Below are positions 61,107 to 64,000 of a DNA stretch of 64,000 bases, one piece after another; the stretch's first letter is position 1; each line of letters begins with the position of its first letter. The position numbers were made by a program, and so were the translations under genes. The stretch is from contig NZ_SLWW01000001.1 of the NCBI RefSeq assembly GCF_004342445.1, positions 248,001-312,000 on the forward strand, read 5' to 3'. This stretch comes from Rhodovulum euryhalinum. GTDB taxonomy: Bacteria; Pseudomonadota; Alphaproteobacteria; Rhodobacterales; Rhodobacteraceae. Below the pieces are notes generated by a model, which saw only the letters and a list, made by a program, of their open reading frames with translations, searched no databases and had not been told where the DNA came from.

Positions 61107-62195
61107 ATGGCCCGTATCGAGCTTTCCGATCTCGCCCACAGCTACCTGCCCCGGCCCGGAGGCGAGGCGGACTATGCGCTCAAGACCATCGACCTGGCAT
61201 GGGAGGACGGCGGCGCCTATGCCCTGCTCGGCGCGTCGGGCTGCGGCAAGTCCACGCTTCTGAACATCATCTCGGGGCTGGTGCACCCGACCCGCGGACG
61301 CATCCTATTCGACGGGCGTGACGTGACCTCCGCCCCCACCACCGAGCGCAACATTGCGCAGGTGTTCCAGTTCCCGGTGGTCTACGACACGATGACGGTG
61401 CGCGAGAACCTGGCCTTCCCGCTGAAGAACCGCGGGCGCGATCCGGCCTACATCGCCCAGCGCGTTCAGACCATCGCCAGGATGATCGGGATGGAGAACC
61501 AGCTTGGCCGCAAGGCGCGGGGGCTGACCGCCGACGAGAAGCAGAAAATATCGCTGGGCCGCGGCATGGTGCGCAAGGAGGTGAACGCCATCCTCTTCGA
61601 CGAGCCGCTGACGGTGATCGACCCGCACATGAAATGGGAGCTGCGCACCCAGTTGAAGCAGCTTCACCGCGAGTTCGGACACACGATGATCTACGTCACC
61701 CACGACCAGACCGAGGCGCTGACCTTCGCCGACAAGGTGGTGGTGATGCATGACGGCCGCGTCGTGCAGCTTGGCACGCCCGACGAGTTGTTCGAGCGTC
61801 CGGGCCACACCTTCGTGGGTTATTTCATCGGATCGCCGGGGATGAACCTGCTGGATGCCGAGATCACGGGCGACACCGCGATCGTCGCGGGCCATGCCGT
61901 GCCGCTGGGCGACCGCTACGCGACCCGGGCCGGGCGGACGCAGATCGGCATCCGACCGGAATTCGTCAGCTTCACCGACGAGGACGACGGCCTGCCCGTC
62001 ACCGTGCAGCGCATCGAGGATGTGGGCCGCCACCGCATCGTGCGCGCCGATCTTCGGGGCTTTGCGGTCAACGCCGTCCTGCCGGAACGGATGCCGTTGC
62101 CGGCGGATGCCGACCGCGTGGTGTTCGCCCCCGAACAGATCGGCGTCTTTGTCGACGACTGGCGCGTGGAACCCGCAAGCACAGGGGCAGCCTGA
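61107..62195 (+). CDS. polyol/glycerol-type ABC ATPase (GlpT-like), signature motif lost
   Basis: 362 residues from ATG 61107. Walker A GASGCGKST (42-50), Walker B AILFDEPLTVID (161-172), intact H-loop YVTHDQ with His199, TOBE region at the end. The ABC signature, normally LSGGQ, reads LTADEKQKISLGRG (140-153). Its ATP site can therefore only be completed by the neighbour's LSGGQ. Stop overlaps the permease start by 1 nt. Confidence 0.88.
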   Translation: MARIELSDLAHSYLPRPGGEADYALKTIDLAWEDGGAYALLGASGCGKSTLLNIISGLVHPTRGRILFDGRDVTSAPTTERNIAQVFQFPVVYDTMTVRENLAFPLKNRGRDPAYIAQRVQTIARMIGMENQLGRKARGLTADEKQKISLGRGMVRKEVNAILFDEPLTVIDPHMKWELRTQLKQLHREFGHTMIYVTHDQTEALTFADKVVVMHDGRVVQLGTPDELFERPGHTFVGYFIGSPGMNLLDAEITGDTAIVAGHAVPLGDRYATRAGRTQIGIRPEFVSFTDEDDGLPVTVQRIEDVGRHRIVRADLRGFAVNAVLPERMPLPADADRVVFAPEQIGVFVDDWRVEPASTGAA

Positions 62196-63066
62196 TGGAG
62201 AAGACCCAGAACAACCGCGCCTGGTTCATGGTCCTGCCGGTCCTGGTACTGGTCGCCTTTTCCGCGATCATCCCCCTGATGACGGTGGTGAACTACGCGT
62301 TCAACGACACATTCGGCAACAACGTCTTCTTCTGGGTCGGGCTTGAATGGTTCGAAGAGATGCTGGGCTCGGACCGGATGTGGGAGGCGCTGATGCGCCA
62401 GTTGATCTTTTCTGCGGCGATCCTCGCCATCGAGGTGCCGCTGGGCATCGCCGTGGCGCTGTCGATGCCGAAAAAGGGGCTTTGGGCCTCGATCTGCCTG
62501 GTTCTGCTGGCCCTGCCGCTGCTGATCCCCTGGAACGTGGTCGGCACGATCTGGCAGGTCTTCGCGCGGGTCGATATCGGTCTTCTGGGCAACACGCTGG
62601 CCGAGTTCGGGATCGACTTCAACCTCGGCCAGAATGCCGGCGCCGCCTGGGCCACCGTCATTCTCATGGATGTCTGGCACTGGACCTCGCTGGTCGTTCT
62701 GCTGGCCTATGCCGGGCTCCAGTCGATCCCCGAAGCCTATTACCAGGCCGCCCGCATCGACCAGGCCAGCCGGTGGGCGGTGTTTCGCCATGTCGAACTG
62801 CCCAAGCTGAAGGGCGTGCTGCTGATCGCCGTCCTGCTGCGGTTCATGGACAGCTTCATGATCTACACCGAACCCTTCGTCGTGACAGGCGGCGGCCCGG
62901 GCTCGGCCACCACCTTCCTGTCGATCGACCTTGTCAAGATGGCCCTTGGGCAATTCGACCTCGGCCCCGCCGCCGCCTTCTCGATCATGTATTTCCTCGT
63001 GATCCTGCTGGTCAGCTGGGCCTTCTACACGATCATGGTGAACCTTGACCGCGAGGAGCGGACCGA

Positions 63067-63070
<4 letters not shown>
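62195..63070 (+). CDS. carbohydrate/polyol ABC permease, MalF type (GlpP-like)
   Basis: 291 residues, six helices, first of two permeases. NNRAWFMVLPVLVLVAFSAI start, later the EAA loop EAYYQAARIDQASRWAVFRH, and GGGPGSATTFLSIDLVKMAL near the end, all typical of MalF-type sugar importers. Overlaps the next permease gene by ATGA. Confidence 0.9.
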
Positions 63071-63939
<869 letters not shown>

Positions 63940-64000
63940 TGGCGCCGCGCCGCCGCATGACGCGACACGCGCCCCGCCCCGCAGCCGGAGGGATGACGCC
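63940..64000 (+). other. window tail, likely leader of the next ABC gene
   Basis: 61 nt without a recognisable coding domain. GGAGGG lies at about 63988-63993, consistent with a ribosome site for a gene starting just past the window edge. In the GlpSTPQ arrangement that would be a small membrane protein or the binding protein. Confidence 0.35.

Overview
This is a GC-rich (about two-thirds G+C by eye), gene-dense chromosomal window that reads as a Rhodobacterales/Rhodobacteraceae alphaproteobacterium. The reasons are the aerobic-type cob gene order with CobE, CobW, CobN and a flavin/Fe-S CobZ of the Rhodobacter capsulatus kind, the GlpS/GlpT/GlpP/GlpQ-type polyol ABC transporter, the N-formylglutamate amidohydrolase-DUF1244 pair, and pervasive 1-14 nt gene overlaps. 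No rRNA, tRNA, CRISPR array, insertion sequence or prophage was seen. All calls come from reading translations and motifs; no database search was run.

Left part (1-20.4 kb): a 2-aminoethylphosphonate locus (phnW cut by the window edge, a Na/Pi symporter-like protein, a divergent LysR regulator), an NTF2-like protein, a dimethylglycine/sarcosine dehydrogenase-like flavoprotein, a DUF411 protein, a coupled acyl-CoA dehydrogenase plus APH-type kinase pair, then YtoQ, a phosphoribosyltransferase and pheT-DUF2513-pheS. The DUF2513 gene sits inside the pheST operon with 4-nt overlaps on both sides and a lower GC content. Next come an orphan nifQ behind a perfect 16-bp hairpin, a secreted protein, rpmI-rplT, pyk, an N-formylglutamate amidohydrolase and DUF1244.

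Central part (20.5-49.2 kb): a large cobalamin region. It holds two tandem cobQ paralogues, cobO, a cobalt ECF transporter (CbiK-like, CbiM, CbiL-like, CbiQ, CbiO), and cobF-cobA-cobB-cobM-cobE-cobL on the minus strand. cobK is inverted in the middle, followed by cobJ-cobI-cobH-cobN-cobW-DUF1636, then cobZ with an unknown small gene, metH (B12-dependent methionine synthase) and bluB (lower-ligand synthesis). Four cobalamin riboswitches control the transporter, the DUF1636-cobW-cobN... operon, the unknown gene-cobZ operon, and bluB. Each has a plausible promoter placing the start site at the 5' edge of its aptamer. Uptake of cobalt, ring synthesis, chelation, amidation, adenosylation and dimethylbenzimidazole synthesis are all present. 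cobS, cobT, cobD, cobC, cobP/U and cobV are not in the window.

Right part (49.3-64 kb): a MgtC/DUF4010 membrane protein, a polar amino-acid ABC importer (permease, binding protein, permease) without a local ATPase, and a divergently organised polyol/sugar catabolism locus. The minus arm is glpD, class II aldolase, GntR regulator and a second GlpD-like dehydrogenase, with transcription running from the latter towards glpD. The plus arm is an LyxK/EryA-like FGGY kinase, two ABC ATPases and two permeases. The binding-protein gene probably lies just past the window end. The shared intergenic region carries two matching operator-like sites. The two ATPases have complementary defects that predict one working and one degenerate ATP site.
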